From a virus, in the IMG/VR virus record IMGVR_UViG_3300045051_001526, positions 1-38,044 of that record: a stretch of 38,044 nt of DNA; one strand, given 5' to 3'. The notes beneath the pieces are model-generated. The model was given only the letters and a program-made list of their open reading frames with translations, searched no databases and was not told where the DNA came from. How positions within the stretch are numbered: the first letter of the stretch is position 1; each line of letters opens with the position of its first letter. Below, one piece after another: positions 13,068-21,147 of this stretch. The translations under genes were made by a program, and so were the position numbers.

Positions 13068-13125
13068 GCTTCACAAAACCATTTCATCGAGTGAAGCCGA
13101 TGAAGTGGCGGGTGGAGCTTTTTTT
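13068..13125 (+). terminator. Alternative-hairpin (conditional) terminator in late leader
   Basis: GCTTCAC (13068-13074) can pair perfectly with GTGAAGC (13091-13097), or with GTGGAGC (13112-13118, one G-T), which is followed by seven T. In the second form the stem 13081-13088/13099-13106 (8 pairs, one G-T) nests inside. The two states exclude each other: the long form is an intrinsic terminator, the short form an anti-terminator. This is the design of an attenuator or a phage anti-termination site, placed just ahead of all packaging and capsid genes. Confidence 0.6.
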
Positions 13126-13133
13126 ATAAGGTT

Positions 13134-13222
13134 TTTCAGCCAATCAAGATCGACCCTTGATTCGCACCGCTGATCTACCACGAGTAGAAACAGTACAACC
13201 AGCCTATTGAGGTTGGCTGAAA
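13134..13222 (+). ncRNA. Folded late leader (multi-branch)
   Basis: A 10-bp outer helix, 13134-13143 with 13213-13222, encloses hairpin 13142-13148/13156-13162 and about 50 further bases. ACCGCT at 13166-13171 could also pair with AGCGGT at 13247-13252 outside the helix. No gene lies in 12977-13299, so this may be the rest of a regulatory leader for the late operon or a small RNA. Confidence 0.45.
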
Positions 13223-13299
13223 GCTCTTAATTGTTCTTTAAAACTTAGCGGTCAAGTTAACCACGCTATTGTCGCTAATAACGCCGATAGTTTGAAATT

Positions 13300-13674
13300 A
13301 TGGACAACAATATAAATGCAATGATGTCGAATAAACTAGACGATAATTTGAATATTACAGCAAATTATTGTCAGGCAAGCGGAAGTAATTTGGTAGGAAA
13401 TTTTTCAGATACAACACTAAGTGTAACTGCTGGTGGGACTACTGGAGCAAGTGGTGCAGTCAATTGTGTGACTACTGGTTGGAACTGGTGGACAGATTAC
13501 TACTATCCACAAGTCATTAGACAAAGTTATCCGGTTTACATTCAGGAACGAGCGCAGGATAAAGGCAAACAGGCATTTGAAATTATAAAGATGCTAAAGG
13601 ATAAAAGGTTCGTAAAATTAGAAACCGTTGCAGATTTCGTAGATGCAATGGATGCCCTAATCAAAATACTTTAA
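13300..13674 (+). CDS. Hypothetical protein, first gene of late region
   Basis: A 124-aa protein. The first 50 residues are rich in Asn, Ser, Thr and Gly. A Trp/Tyr cluster follows (TTGWNWWTDYYYPQVIRQSYP, residues 58-78), and the C-terminal 40 residues are helical (KQAFEIIKMLKDKRF ... DFVDAMDALIKIL). No family recognised. It follows the folded leader directly (AATTATG start) and precedes the glycyl-radical peptide and TerS. Confidence 0.6.
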   Translation: MDNNINAMMSNKLDDNLNITANYCQASGSNLVGNFSDTTLSVTAGGTTGASGAVNCVTTGWNWWTDYYYPQVIRQSYPVYIQERAQDKGKQAFEIIKMLKDKRFVKLETVADFVDAMDALIKIL

Positions 13675-13709
13675 TCAAAAATTCTTTGGCCGCTAGATTT
13701 AAAAGAACT

Positions 13710-13880
13710 ATGGAAAAACAAAGAACAAGGTGTGAGATATGGTCCCGAGTTATGGGCTATCATCGGCCACTCAGTAATTACAACAAAGGAAAAAAATCAG
13801 AATTTATTTCCCGGAAGTATTTCACTCAAACGGCAGTAGCCAATCATCAATTTAACGAAAATTATCAGTTAGAAAAATAG
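13710..13880 (+). CDS. Stand-alone NrdD-type glycyl-radical peptide
   Basis: A 56-aa protein with RCEIWSRVMGYHRPLSNYNK followed by GKKSEF. The string RV-x-GY ... P ... N-x-GK-x-x-E-F is the glycyl-radical end of class III (anaerobic) ribonucleotide reductase, with Gly in RVMGY as the radical residue. The rest of NrdD and its zinc cysteines are absent. A comparable idea is GrcA/YfiD, a spare glycyl-radical part that restores damaged pyruvate formate-lyase. It might mend or replace the host NrdD C-terminus and secure dNTPs. The ATG at 13710 fits the local TATG rule; an in-frame TTG at 13686 is an alternative start. Confidence 0.6.
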   Translation: MEKQRTRCEIWSRVMGYHRPLSNYNKGKKSEFISRKYFTQTAVANHQFNENYQLEK

Positions 13881-13885
13881 TAAAT

Positions 13886-14416
13886 ATGTCAGATCCAGTA
13901 GGAAGACCATCAGAACTTAATGACGAACTTTGTCTGGAAATTCGGGCAAAAGTTTTGGAAGGCAAAAACATGCGAATTATCGCTGAAGAATTAGGTATTG
14001 CTTACAAAACGATGGAAGGCTGGATGACTCAAAATTATAAGGGATTTAGCGATAGAATGCTCAGTTTTAAGCAGGAATGGCGCTTAAAGAAAGCAGAACA
14101 AAACATCGATGAAGTTCTTGAAATGACTGCAGAAGAACCAGTTGTAACATCATCTGGTGTTGCCATTGATAAGGATGGAAAGGTTATCACTCAACGTGAT
14201 TCAAAGTTATTGAAAATTAAAGCAGATGTTTCAACCTTCGTTGCTGAAACAGTTGGTAAAAAAGTTTATAGCAAACGGTCCGAACATACAGGGGAAGATG
14301 GAAAACCAATGGAAATGATCACGAAGATTAATTATATCGTTCCACATGGAAATAACACAGAAACCAACACTGAAACAGCACCAAGTATATCAAGCTCTGA
14401 ACAATCCGGAGTTTGA
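13886..14416 (+). CDS. terS: Terminase small subunit
   Basis: A 176-aa protein with an N-terminal helix-turn-helix (residues ~10-50, GRPSELNDELCLEIRAKVLE, then IIAEELGIAYKTMEGWM), a charged helical middle (EWRLKKAEQNIDEVLEMT) and a disordered Thr/Ser-rich tail. This is the plan of small terminase subunits, which recognise the packaging site and feed DNA to TerL. Its end overlaps TerL by 71 bases in another frame, which supports translational coupling. No cos or pac site could be pinned down. Confidence 0.75.
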   Translation: MSDPVGRPSELNDELCLEIRAKVLEGKNMRIIAEELGIAYKTMEGWMTQNYKGFSDRMLSFKQEWRLKKAEQNIDEVLEMTAEEPVVTSSGVAIDKDGKVITQRDSKLLKIKADVSTFVAETVGKKVYSKRSEHTGEDGKPMEMITKINYIVPHGNNTETNTETAPSISSSEQSGV

Positions 14417-15731
14417 TGTTGTTTTTTTTGGTGGTGGCGCAGGTGGTGGAAAATCTTGGGCAATATGTGAAAGCAGATTGATTAGAGCGTTGATGTATCC
14501 GGGCTATAAATCTTTTATTGGCCGCCAAGAGCTCAAAAGATTAATGCAGAGCACATTTCAAACTTGGATCAAGGTTTGTAAATATCACAAAGTTCCAGAA
14601 TCAGCATGGAAACTTAATGGGCAATACAACTACATTGAGTTTCAAAATGGTTCAAGAATCGATTTATTAGATTTGAAATTTCAACCAGCCGATCCGCTCT
14701 ATGAGCGATTTGGTTCGCTTGAATACACCGATTCAGGGGCCATAGAAGAAGCCGGAGAGGTTCATTTCTTGGCTTACGATGTTTTGAAATCAAGAGGTGG
14801 TAGACACATGAATGATGAATACGGAATTCATCCTTCAATGCTTGTTACCGGCAATCCAAAAAAGAATTGGACTTACCGAGTTTTTTACAAGCCATTTAAG
14901 AACGGAAAACTACCAAATAATTTAGCTTTCATTCAGTCGCTTTATCAAGACAATCCATATACCGCAAAGGTTTATGGAAAGCAGCTCGATGGAATCAGTG
15001 ATGCAGTTTTAAGAAAACGTTTAAAAGATGGGATTTGGGAATATGACGAAGGCGATGGCGCATTAATGTCTTATGACCAAATTACCGACATTTTTACCAA
15101 TACAGCCGAGAAGGATGAAGAAAAATATTTAATTGTTGATGCGGCAAGATTTGGCAGTGACAGAATTGTTTTAACGCTTTGGAAAGGATTGCATTGCTAT
15201 CGAGTAATAATCAAAACAAAGCAGGGTACCGAAAAGACTGAGGAAGATATTAAGCAGTTAGCAAGAGATGAAAAGATTCCTTATAGCCACATATTGATTG
15301 ATGAAGATGGTATTGGTGGGGGAATACTTGATCATTTAAGTGGCGCTAAAGGATTTTCGGCGCAACGAGTTCCATTTGAAAACAAACAACTTTCCACCCA
15401 AGAAGATCATGTTGTCAGAGAAAATTACGACACCTTAAAGGATCAATGCGCTTACGAATTAGGCCGAAACGTCAGACTCCACAAGATTTCATGCTCAATT
15501 GAAGATGAAAAAGTAAAGGAAGATCTGATTGAAGAATTGCAGCAAATTAAGAGAGCTGATCCAGATAAGGAAGGTAAATTAAAGATCATTTCAAAAGAAG
15601 AAGTTAAGGAGGCAATTGGGAGATCACCTGATATCTCAGATACTTTCTTGATGAGAATGTACTTTCTTTTTAAAGATGATGGTCCAACATCTAATCCTCT
15701 GAGTACGCAGAAGAAAAAATCATATAAGTAA
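14346..15731 (+). CDS. terL: Terminase large subunit (packaging ATPase-nuclease)
   Basis: A 461-aa protein. The Q-motif-like KPTLKQHQ opens it, Walker A is GGGAGGGKS (29-37), and GAIEEAGE carries the Walker B acid and catalytic Glu. The C-terminal nuclease has the three acidic spots of the RNase H-like fold: YLIVDAARFGSD, ILIDEDGIGGG and SPDISD. It pumps DNA into the procapsid and cuts it. The start at 14346 lies inside terS but is needed to include the Q motif; it has C, not T, before ATG, one of few exceptions here. Length is in the usual range. Confidence 0.93.
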   Translation: MEITQKPTLKQHQVYQALNNPEFDVVFFGGGAGGGKSWAICESRLIRALMYPGYKSFIGRQELKRLMQSTFQTWIKVCKYHKVPESAWKLNGQYNYIEFQNGSRIDLLDLKFQPADPLYERFGSLEYTDSGAIEEAGEVHFLAYDVLKSRGGRHMNDEYGIHPSMLVTGNPKKNWTYRVFYKPFKNGKLPNNLAFIQSLYQDNPYTAKVYGKQLDGISDAVLRKRLKDGIWEYDEGDGALMSYDQITDIFTNTAEKDEEKYLIVDAARFGSDRIVLTLWKGLHCYRVIIKTKQGTEKTEEDIKQLARDEKIPYSHILIDEDGIGGGILDHLSGAKGFSAQRVPFENKQLSTQEDHVVRENYDTLKDQCAYELGRNVRLHKISCSIEDEKVKEDLIEELQQIKRADPDKEGKLKIISKEEVKEAIGRSPDISDTFLMRMYFLFKDDGPTSNPLSTQKKKSYK

Positions 15732-15734
15732 ATT

Positions 15735-17441
15735 ATGAAACCAACTGAAATATCAAGATTGAAGGACAGCTACAAAGAAATGAACGTTAAGGTATCGGAG
15801 GATTCTTCATTTTTCAAAAATCAACACGAGATATTAAAACGAATCAACTTGTATTCGCATAATCGTTTTTTAGAGAGGGCCGATGATGCAATCTTTTGGA
15901 ACATTTGTTCTTCAAGAGTAGTGCATTTTGCAAAGAATTTAGATCTTGATACTAAGCACCTTCAACCTTATGGGGTTGGAGATACTAATTTCTGGCAAGC
16001 TTGGATACTTCGCATGAGGTTCTATAAGTTTTGTCAGGATAACCAGCTCGCTATCACGCTTAATGACCTTGCAAAACTATTGGCTAAATACGGTTCAGCA
16101 GTTTGGAAGAAGGTTAAAAAAGACGGAAAGGTTACTACCGAGGAAGCAAATTTGGTTAACCTGTTTTTTGATCAGACATCAAAAGACATGAAGTTATCAG
16201 ATGCCACGATTGAAATGCACGAACTAAATCTTACTGCTCTTAAGGACAAAGAAGATGTTTGGACTTATACCGAAGGTGGAATTAAGGAAGTTATTAAGAA
16301 AGAAAAGAAACTCCACAAAGGATCTGTTAAGGCCGAGATTACAGAATATTGGGGCTTTGATGAAGATGAAGATTCGGACACTTTTGGAGAATACATTCAT
16401 CAGTTCAGTTATGGACAAGGAGATGGTGAAATAATTCTTTTCAAAGAAGAGGCAGATAAAGAAAAAGATTATCCATATTTTGATTTTCATATTGGTGAAT
16501 ACGAAGGCATTTGGCTTCGCATTGGTGTTTATGAACGCCTATTCCAATTACAAGAAAGAATGAACACATTGGTTAATCAGAACGCTCAAGCAACTGAAAT
16601 TGCATCGCTGTTACTAATGAAAACAGATAGCGCAGTTATTGATGGCAACGTACTAACTCAAGCAGAAAACGGACAAATCATTCCAGATAAAAATCTAGAA
16701 CAGATCGCCATTCAAAATCCTGGCTTAGCCAATTTCATACAAGAATTTAATTTGATTCAGGCTCAAGCAGATGAACTTTGTTTGACTCCACAAGTTTTAA
16801 CCGGACAAGACATGCCGACAGGCGTTCCGTTTAGAGGAATCGCTACTTATAACAACAATGCTAAAGAAGCTTTTACACCGATACGTCAACGGATTGGCGA
16901 GAAGCTATCTCACATTTTGTTAAATGATATTTTCCCATCCCTAGTTAAGGATTGGAATTTTGGTGGAATCATTGAAATCGCAGGAGATGAATCAGACATC
17001 ATGCTTTATGACTTGTCTTTCAAGCAAGCAATTAAAAATGCTTATGCAGTTGATCAGTTATTAAGTCATGGCCGAGTAGTTTCGTATGACGAATTAATGG
17101 CGGTTGAAGCGGCTTATGATCAAAATCCTGTTAAAGATCGCAAGCTTACAATTCCAAAAGGATATTTCAATTTTGAATATGGTATTCGCTTAAATGTTAC
17201 TGGTGAACAGGTTGATAAGGCAGCTAAGAATGATGCTTCATTCAATGCTTTACAGATGATCCAACAGAACCCAGCTATCGCCAACATTCCGCTGTTTAAA
17301 CAGTATTGCGAAGAAAACGGATTGCAGTATTGGAAATTAAGCCCGGCACAAATGCAATCGGTCCAGAACGGAGCTACAAGGGGAGCTGCTCCAATGATGG
17401 ACAAACCACAGCGAGATAAATTGATGTCCGAAGTTAAATAG
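15735..17441 (+). CDS. Portal protein
   Basis: A 568-aa protein directly behind TerL. The stretch LRIGVYERLFQLQERMNTLV, then NQNAQATEIASLLLMKTDSA, and the later DMPTGVPFRGIATYNNNAKE are of the kind seen in portal proteins of short-tailed phages, where the dodecamer forms the DNA channel at one capsid corner. Size and position both fit. An acidic middle (180-245) probably forms an insertion domain. I cannot assign it to a named portal subfamily by eye. Confidence 0.8.
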   Translation: MKPTEISRLKDSYKEMNVKVSEDSSFFKNQHEILKRINLYSHNRFLERADDAIFWNICSSRVVHFAKNLDLDTKHLQPYGVGDTNFWQAWILRMRFYKFCQDNQLAITLNDLAKLLAKYGSAVWKKVKKDGKVTTEEANLVNLFFDQTSKDMKLSDATIEMHELNLTALKDKEDVWTYTEGGIKEVIKKEKKLHKGSVKAEITEYWGFDEDEDSDTFGEYIHQFSYGQGDGEIILFKEEADKEKDYPYFDFHIGEYEGIWLRIGVYERLFQLQERMNTLVNQNAQATEIASLLLMKTDSAVIDGNVLTQAENGQIIPDKNLEQIAIQNPGLANFIQEFNLIQAQADELCLTPQVLTGQDMPTGVPFRGIATYNNNAKEAFTPIRQRIGEKLSHILLNDIFPSLVKDWNFGGIIEIAGDESDIMLYDLSFKQAIKNAYAVDQLLSHGRVVSYDELMAVEAAYDQNPVKDRKLTIPKGYFNFEYGIRLNVTGEQVDKAAKNDASFNALQMIQQNPAIANIPLFKQYCEENGLQYWKLSPAQMQSVQNGATRGAAPMMDKPQRDKLMSEVK

Positions 17442-17442
17442 C

Positions 17443-17859
17443 ATGAAAAATTCCAAAACAATAAAAAAGGTTCGAGAATTTCTGGATGATATTGATTGGC
17501 TCTTTTCAATAAGTAATTTCGACAGAGAAATAAAAATTAAAGAGCAGGATGATGGAGATATTATCGCAGAATTTCATTATGAAGAAGATTATCAGCGCCT
17601 TACTTTAACGCTTTATCCCAGATTCTTTAAAGATCCACCAACAGAACAGCGCAAAACTTTATTACATGAACTTTGCCACAGTCTAACGCTTCCAAGTAAA
17701 CAGGCATTACACGATCTGTTAAATGGAAAATTAATAGTAGGGGATCAGATTCAGAAAATCAACGAAACAGAAACATCAAAAATAGAAAACATTTTAGATC
17801 GATTATTGCAAGGCAAACTGCAACATGCTCAAAAAGCATATTCCAACTATCTCAAATAA
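17443..17859 (+). CDS. HExxH zinc metallopeptidase-like protein
   Basis: A 138-aa protein with LLHELCHSL (residues ~68-76), a textbook HExxH zinc site, preceded by beta strands (IIAEFHYEEDYQRLTLTLYP) and followed by helices. The fold order resembles SprT/ImmA-type minimal metallopeptidases. Between portal and scaffold genes, a capsid maturation protease is conceivable; cleavage of a host protein is another option. It starts one base after the portal stop and has C before ATG. Confidence 0.65.
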   Translation: MKNSKTIKKVREFLDDIDWLFSISNFDREIKIKEQDDGDIIAEFHYEEDYQRLTLTLYPRFFKDPPTEQRKTLLHELCHSLTLPSKQALHDLLNGKLIVGDQIQKINETETSKIENILDRLLQGKLQHAQKAYSNYLK

Positions 17860-17862
17860 ATT

Positions 17863-18105
17863 ATGTCAAACGCCATTTACCAAATACTAGGACAGCCGGG
17901 CTGGGAAGAAATAAAAGATATTTTCAATGAAGAAATATTGGAAAGCAGAAAATTAGTTGATCTTAAGACGGAAGGTAAATCAGCCGAAGAAATTGTTCGG
18001 GAAGTAATTGCCAGAAAAGAAGCGGCCAAAATTGTACAGAAGGTTTTGAAACGGATTGAAACCAGCGGCACTTTAATCAACAAACCAAAACAAGTTTATC
18101 GCTAG
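17863..18105 (+). CDS. Hypothetical protein, 80 aa
   Basis: A mostly helical small protein (YQILGQPGWEEIKDIFNEEI, then EIVREVIARKEAAKIVQKVL). No family named, though short helical proteins between portal and scaffold genes are common in tailed phages and are often virion or assembly components. It starts three bases after the peptidase gene (AATTATG). Confidence 0.6.
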   Translation: MSNAIYQILGQPGWEEIKDIFNEEILESRKLVDLKTEGKSAEEIVREVIARKEAAKIVQKVLKRIETSGTLINKPKQVYR

Positions 18106-18205
18106 GATGCAGATCTAATCTCCAATGCTTGTCGAGATTAGGATGTGCAGTTTAGCACTCCGGGTATATATGCTCACCCACTAAAGAGCTTAACGCTTAG
18201 TCGCT
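18106..18205 (+). promoter_or_regulatory. Folded leader of the scaffold gene
   Basis: CTAATCTC (18115-18122) pairs perfectly with GAGATTAG (18134-18141). Downstream are GTGC-agttta-GCAC and GGGT ... ACCC, the latter crossing a possible GCTC/GAGC pair. The small stems may be chance; the 8-bp hairpin is solid. No -35/-10 boxes are clear. Confidence 0.45.
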
Positions 18206-18829
18206 ATGACTACTGAGAACGAAAATCTTGAATCCCAAGAGGACCAAGAAGCTCAGAACGAGAATGTCCAAGACTCTGAAAACTTGGATGAGGAACTTGA
18301 CCTCGAAGAAGTCGAGGAAGAATCAGAAGATGAATCTTCCGAAGATGAAAATCAAGATGAGGGTTCAAAGTCGAAAGAATCCAAGCCAAAAAAATTCGAG
18401 GACATGGAAAAAGATGAGCTCGTTAAATTGGCAAAGCAGTTGCATGGTCGAGTAAAAAAACTCAAAACCAAACCTCAACAAGAATCTGTTGAGCAACAGC
18501 AAAAAAAGACAAAAGTTAATTCAAAACCAGAGTTTCTCACTCGAGATGAAGGAATCCTGATTGCGAAAGGATATTCCGAGGATGATATCAAGGTTTTAAA
18601 ACGCATTGTGGCCGGTGCTAAAGCAGAAGGTGAAAACCTTACCTTAAGCCAAGCTATTGAAGATGTAGTTTTCCAATCATTCAAGGAGAAAAAAGATCGT
18701 GATCGCAAGAAGGAAAAAGCCCAACTAGGTGCATCAGGTGGAGCAAATTATAAGGAAACTAATAAATTTGCCAAGCCAGGACTTTCTGATGAGGAACATA
18801 AAGAACTCTGGAAAAAATCGCAGGAATAA
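18206..18829 (+). CDS. Scaffold-like protein
   Basis: A 207-aa protein with an extremely acidic first third (residues 1-55, mostly Glu, Asp, Ser, Gln), then Lys-rich helices (residues 60-100), a folded-looking middle (EFLTRDEGILIAKGYSEDDI), and a basic Lys/Arg-rich end. Highly charged, helical proteins encoded directly before the major capsid protein are usually scaffolds that guide procapsid assembly and then leave. The basic C-terminus is the common coat-binding end. The call rests on composition and position. Confidence 0.7.
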   Translation: MTTENENLESQEDQEAQNENVQDSENLDEELDLEEVEEESEDESSEDENQDEGSKSKESKPKKFEDMEKDELVKLAKQLHGRVKKLKTKPQQESVEQQQKKTKVNSKPEFLTRDEGILIAKGYSEDDIKVLKRIVAGAKAEGENLTLSQAIEDVVFQSFKEKKDRDRKKEKAQLGASGGANYKETNKFAKPGLSDEEHKELWKKSQE

Positions 18830-18830
18830 A

Positions 18831-18859
18831 CCAGCTTAGCGCTGGGGAAGATCTGCTAA
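18831..18859 (+). promoter_or_regulatory. Interleaved stem pair before the capsid gene
   Basis: CCAGC (18831-18835) pairs with GCTGG (18841-18845); its whole loop TTAGC (18836-18840) can pair with GCTAA (18855-18859). A full pseudoknot would have a zero-length first loop, so the two stems may alternate. It ends seven bases before the ATG at 18867. Confidence 0.5.
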
Positions 18860-18866
18860 ATAGATT

Positions 18867-19784
18867 ATGGCATTAGGTACAAATCACAACAGCGCAACAA
18901 CTCTTGCTCCATTCGTTCCAGAAAAATGGGGTCAGAAAATTAACGAGTACTTCAAAGCAGCTTTGAAGATGTCGAAATTCTTCACTGATCGCAGTGAGGA
19001 AGTAGCTGATGGTGGAGACACAATTCATACTCCAAACATCACTGCAATGTCTGCTAATGACAAGACTCCCGGTTCTCAGGTGACTCTAAACAACTCAACT
19101 GAAAACGGTGTAGATCTGGTTATCAGCACTCATAAAGAAGTTTCTTTCTTAATTGAAGATAAGGAAGTAGCTCAATACAAGAAATCTTATACTCTTCAAA
19201 AAACCAAGGCTGAACAAGCTGGCTATGAAGCAGCCGCTTGTCTCGAGGTTGCTATCGCAAAATTATTTGCTGGCTTCTCTCAATCTGTAGGTGCTTCTAC
19301 AACCAGTTTGGCTGATTCCGAAATTCGCCAGGCTATCGCCTACATGTTTAACGCCAACGTTACGGGTCTTACTCAGGATGGCACCAACGCTCAAGATGTT
19401 CGATTCTTCTTCCACCCAAATACCTTCTGGTTACAGGTGCAAGCTATCGATCGTTTCGCTTTGGCTGTTAACTCCCCAGTAAATGATCCAACCGGCAAGG
19501 TCCCAATGTATGCCTTATATGGTATTCCATTGGATCTCTCAACCAACATTCAATACGTTGCCAGCACAACTGGTCGTGAGAATGCTTTGGCCCACAGAGA
19601 TGCTATTCATTTCGCTAAAGCGGCTCTTCCACAAACTCCTTACTCCGTTATCGGTACTGAGGGTGTTCGTGTCCAGACCTCTTACGTGCATGAATATCTT
19701 GGTTGGTTAACCACCGCTGATATTCTCTTCGGTGTAATCGAAAACCGAGATAACGCAGGTATCAGAATACTCACCAAGGCCTAA
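18867..19784 (+). CDS. Major capsid protein
   Basis: A 305-aa protein opening NSATTLAPFVPEKWGQKINE and ending with the YLGWLTTADILFGVIENRDN type region seen at the end of HK97-fold coat proteins of this size. It follows portal and scaffold genes in the standard order. Codons here use C- and G-ending forms more than neighbours do, as expected for the most abundant virion protein. It has no Shine-Dalgarno sequence; AATAGATT directly precedes ATG. A structured element stands on each side of the gene. Subfamily not assigned. Confidence 0.85.
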   Translation: MALGTNHNSATTLAPFVPEKWGQKINEYFKAALKMSKFFTDRSEEVADGGDTIHTPNITAMSANDKTPGSQVTLNNSTENGVDLVISTHKEVSFLIEDKEVAQYKKSYTLQKTKAEQAGYEAAACLEVAIAKLFAGFSQSVGASTTSLADSEIRQAIAYMFNANVTGLTQDGTNAQDVRFFFHPNTFWLQVQAIDRFALAVNSPVNDPTGKVPMYALYGIPLDLSTNIQYVASTTGRENALAHRDAIHFAKAALPQTPYSVIGTEGVRVQTSYVHEYLGWLTTADILFGVIENRDNAGIRILTKA

Positions 19785-19809
19785 AAGGTTCACAGATTAA
19801 TTCAATTTA

Positions 19810-19868
19810 ATTTGCTCGTGCTTGGCTAGGATTAACCCCCGAAGCCAAGACCGGGTTAAAGAGCAAAT
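19810..19868 (+). promoter_or_regulatory. Helix enclosing two interleaved 7-bp stems
   Basis: An 8-bp helix (19810-19817 with 19861-19868) directly abuts the ATG at 19869. Inside, CTTGGCT (19821-19827) pairs with AGCCAAG (19843-19849), and TTAACCC (19832-19838) pairs with GGGTTAA (19853-19859), in crossed order. All three stems are perfect. The crossed stems form either a pseudoknot or two alternative hairpins. The element could control the next gene or protect the capsid message. Confidence 0.7.
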
Positions 19869-20096
19869 ATGGGAAATGTATTTATCGGAAGAACAAAAAG
19901 AGATCGTTCTTTTATAACATCAGGTGGTCGAGTGTTCAGAATTGGTTCTGAACGACCCAACCTAAAAGATATTAATGAAGTTCCAGAAGCTTATCAACAG
20001 TTTGAAGCCAAAAAAGAACCGTTAGTTTTACCACCAGAAGATGTATTGGCTCAAGGTAGAGCCAATGCCGGTAAGCCGGTAGAGAAGCTCGGATAA
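19869..20096 (+). CDS. Hypothetical protein after the capsid gene, 75 aa
   Basis: A basic first half with short strands (NVFIGRTKRDRSFITSGGRV) and a Pro/Glu-rich second half (LVLPPEDVLAQGRANAGKPV). No family recognised. Its ATG comes directly after the paired 3' arm of the folded element, so its translation may depend on that RNA opening. Small head proteins are common at this position. Confidence 0.6.
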   Translation: MGNVFIGRTKRDRSFITSGGRVFRIGSERPNLKDINEVPEAYQQFEAKKEPLVLPPEDVLAQGRANAGKPVEKLG

Positions 20097-20097
20097 T

Positions 20098-21147
20098 ATG
20101 CGAGTTTATTACATCGGAAATCGTTATGATGGTTGTTATTATGTCCGGTGCTTAATTCCAATGGTTGCCAATGGTTGGGATGGAGATAAGACAAGTTTAA
20201 GAGGAATAAAAGCGACACCAGAACAGATGTTTAAAGGAGCAATGCAGTCAGATGTGATTGTCTTTCAGCGCCCAGACGATATCAATCGAGTAAAGGTTGT
20301 GCCGCTATTACAAGCAGCAGGAAAAAAAGTGGTCTTTGACAATGATGATACTTATAAACCAGATACCGGAGTTCCGACTGTTATGGAAAGCGTAACTGGA
20401 AAAGAAAAGTTGCTTGAGCTCAATAAAAACTTAATGGATTTTGCAAGTCAAGCAAATCTTGTAACCACTACTACTGAATTTCTGGCTAATGAATACCGCC
20501 AATATAACAAGAATGTAGTGGTATTGCCCAATGTGGTTGATCCCGATGACTGGTCCGAACCATTACGAAACAAAGGGGAGAAGGTAAGAATTGGTTTAGT
20601 TGGCTCAGTGCTTTCCAATGATGATTGGATTGACCTTAAACCAGCACTAGAAGAATTAAACAAAAGAGAAGATGTTCAATTAGTAGTGTTTGGACTTCCA
20701 CCGAAGGCTGAAAACACCAAACTAATGCAAGAGATTTATAAAAAAGAACTTGATTTCTGGCTCAACCTAAATATTGAATGGCAACCCTTTGTATCAATGG
20801 CTGATTACACTCGAACGCTTAATGGCCTTCGATTAGATCTGATGCTGATACCAAGACAAGAAAGTTACTTCAATAAATGTAAAAGCAATATCAAATATCT
20901 TGAAGCATCAATGCTTGAAATTCCAGTTCTAGCGTCAAGTTTTGCAGATGGACCATATGAAGAGTTGCCAAGTCATTGCAAGGTGAAAGCCGGAGAAGAT
21001 TGGTTGCCTAAGATAGAAAAGTTTATCACTCGCAAAGTTTGGAGCAGAGGAGTAGGAAAAGATGCTAAAAAATACGTTCTACAAAATTACTCAATAAAAA
21101 CCAAAGCCCATTTGTGGCAAAAAGCTTATGAAAATCTTTATCGATAA
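20098..21147 (+). CDS. Glycosyltransferase, GT4-like
   Basis: A 349-aa protein with the two Rossmann-type halves of GT-B enzymes. The N-terminal half has VYYIGNRYDGCYYVR and SDVIVFQRP; a linker VVVLPNVVDPDDW leads into the C-terminal half, which opens IGLVGSVLSNDDW and carries LMLIPRQES and the acidic donor-site segment KYLEASMLEIPVLAS. Such enzymes move a sugar from a nucleotide donor. Lying between head and tail genes it probably modifies a virion protein, for example the fibre proteins downstream; DNA modification or host-surface change are alternatives. It overlaps the next gene by 20 bases. Confidence 0.75.
   Translation: MRVYYIGNRYDGCYYVRCLIPMVANGWDGDKTSLRGIKATPEQMFKGAMQSDVIVFQRPDDINRVKVVPLLQAAGKKVVFDNDDTYKPDTGVPTVMESVTGKEKLLELNKNLMDFASQANLVTTTTEFLANEYRQYNKNVVVLPNVVDPDDWSEPLRNKGEKVRIGLVGSVLSNDDWIDLKPALEELNKREDVQLVVFGLPPKAENTKLMQEIYKKELDFWLNLNIEWQPFVSMADYTRTLNGLRLDLMLIPRQESYFNKCKSNIKYLEASMLEIPVLASSFADGPYEELPSHCKVKAGEDWLPKIEKFITRKVWSRGVGKDAKKYVLQNYSIKTKAHLWQKAYENLYR

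Noticed and set aside
13068-13106. A true H-type pseudoknot
   Set aside because: The loop between the two 3' arms is a single base, too short to cross a 7-bp stem; alternative hairpins are more likely.
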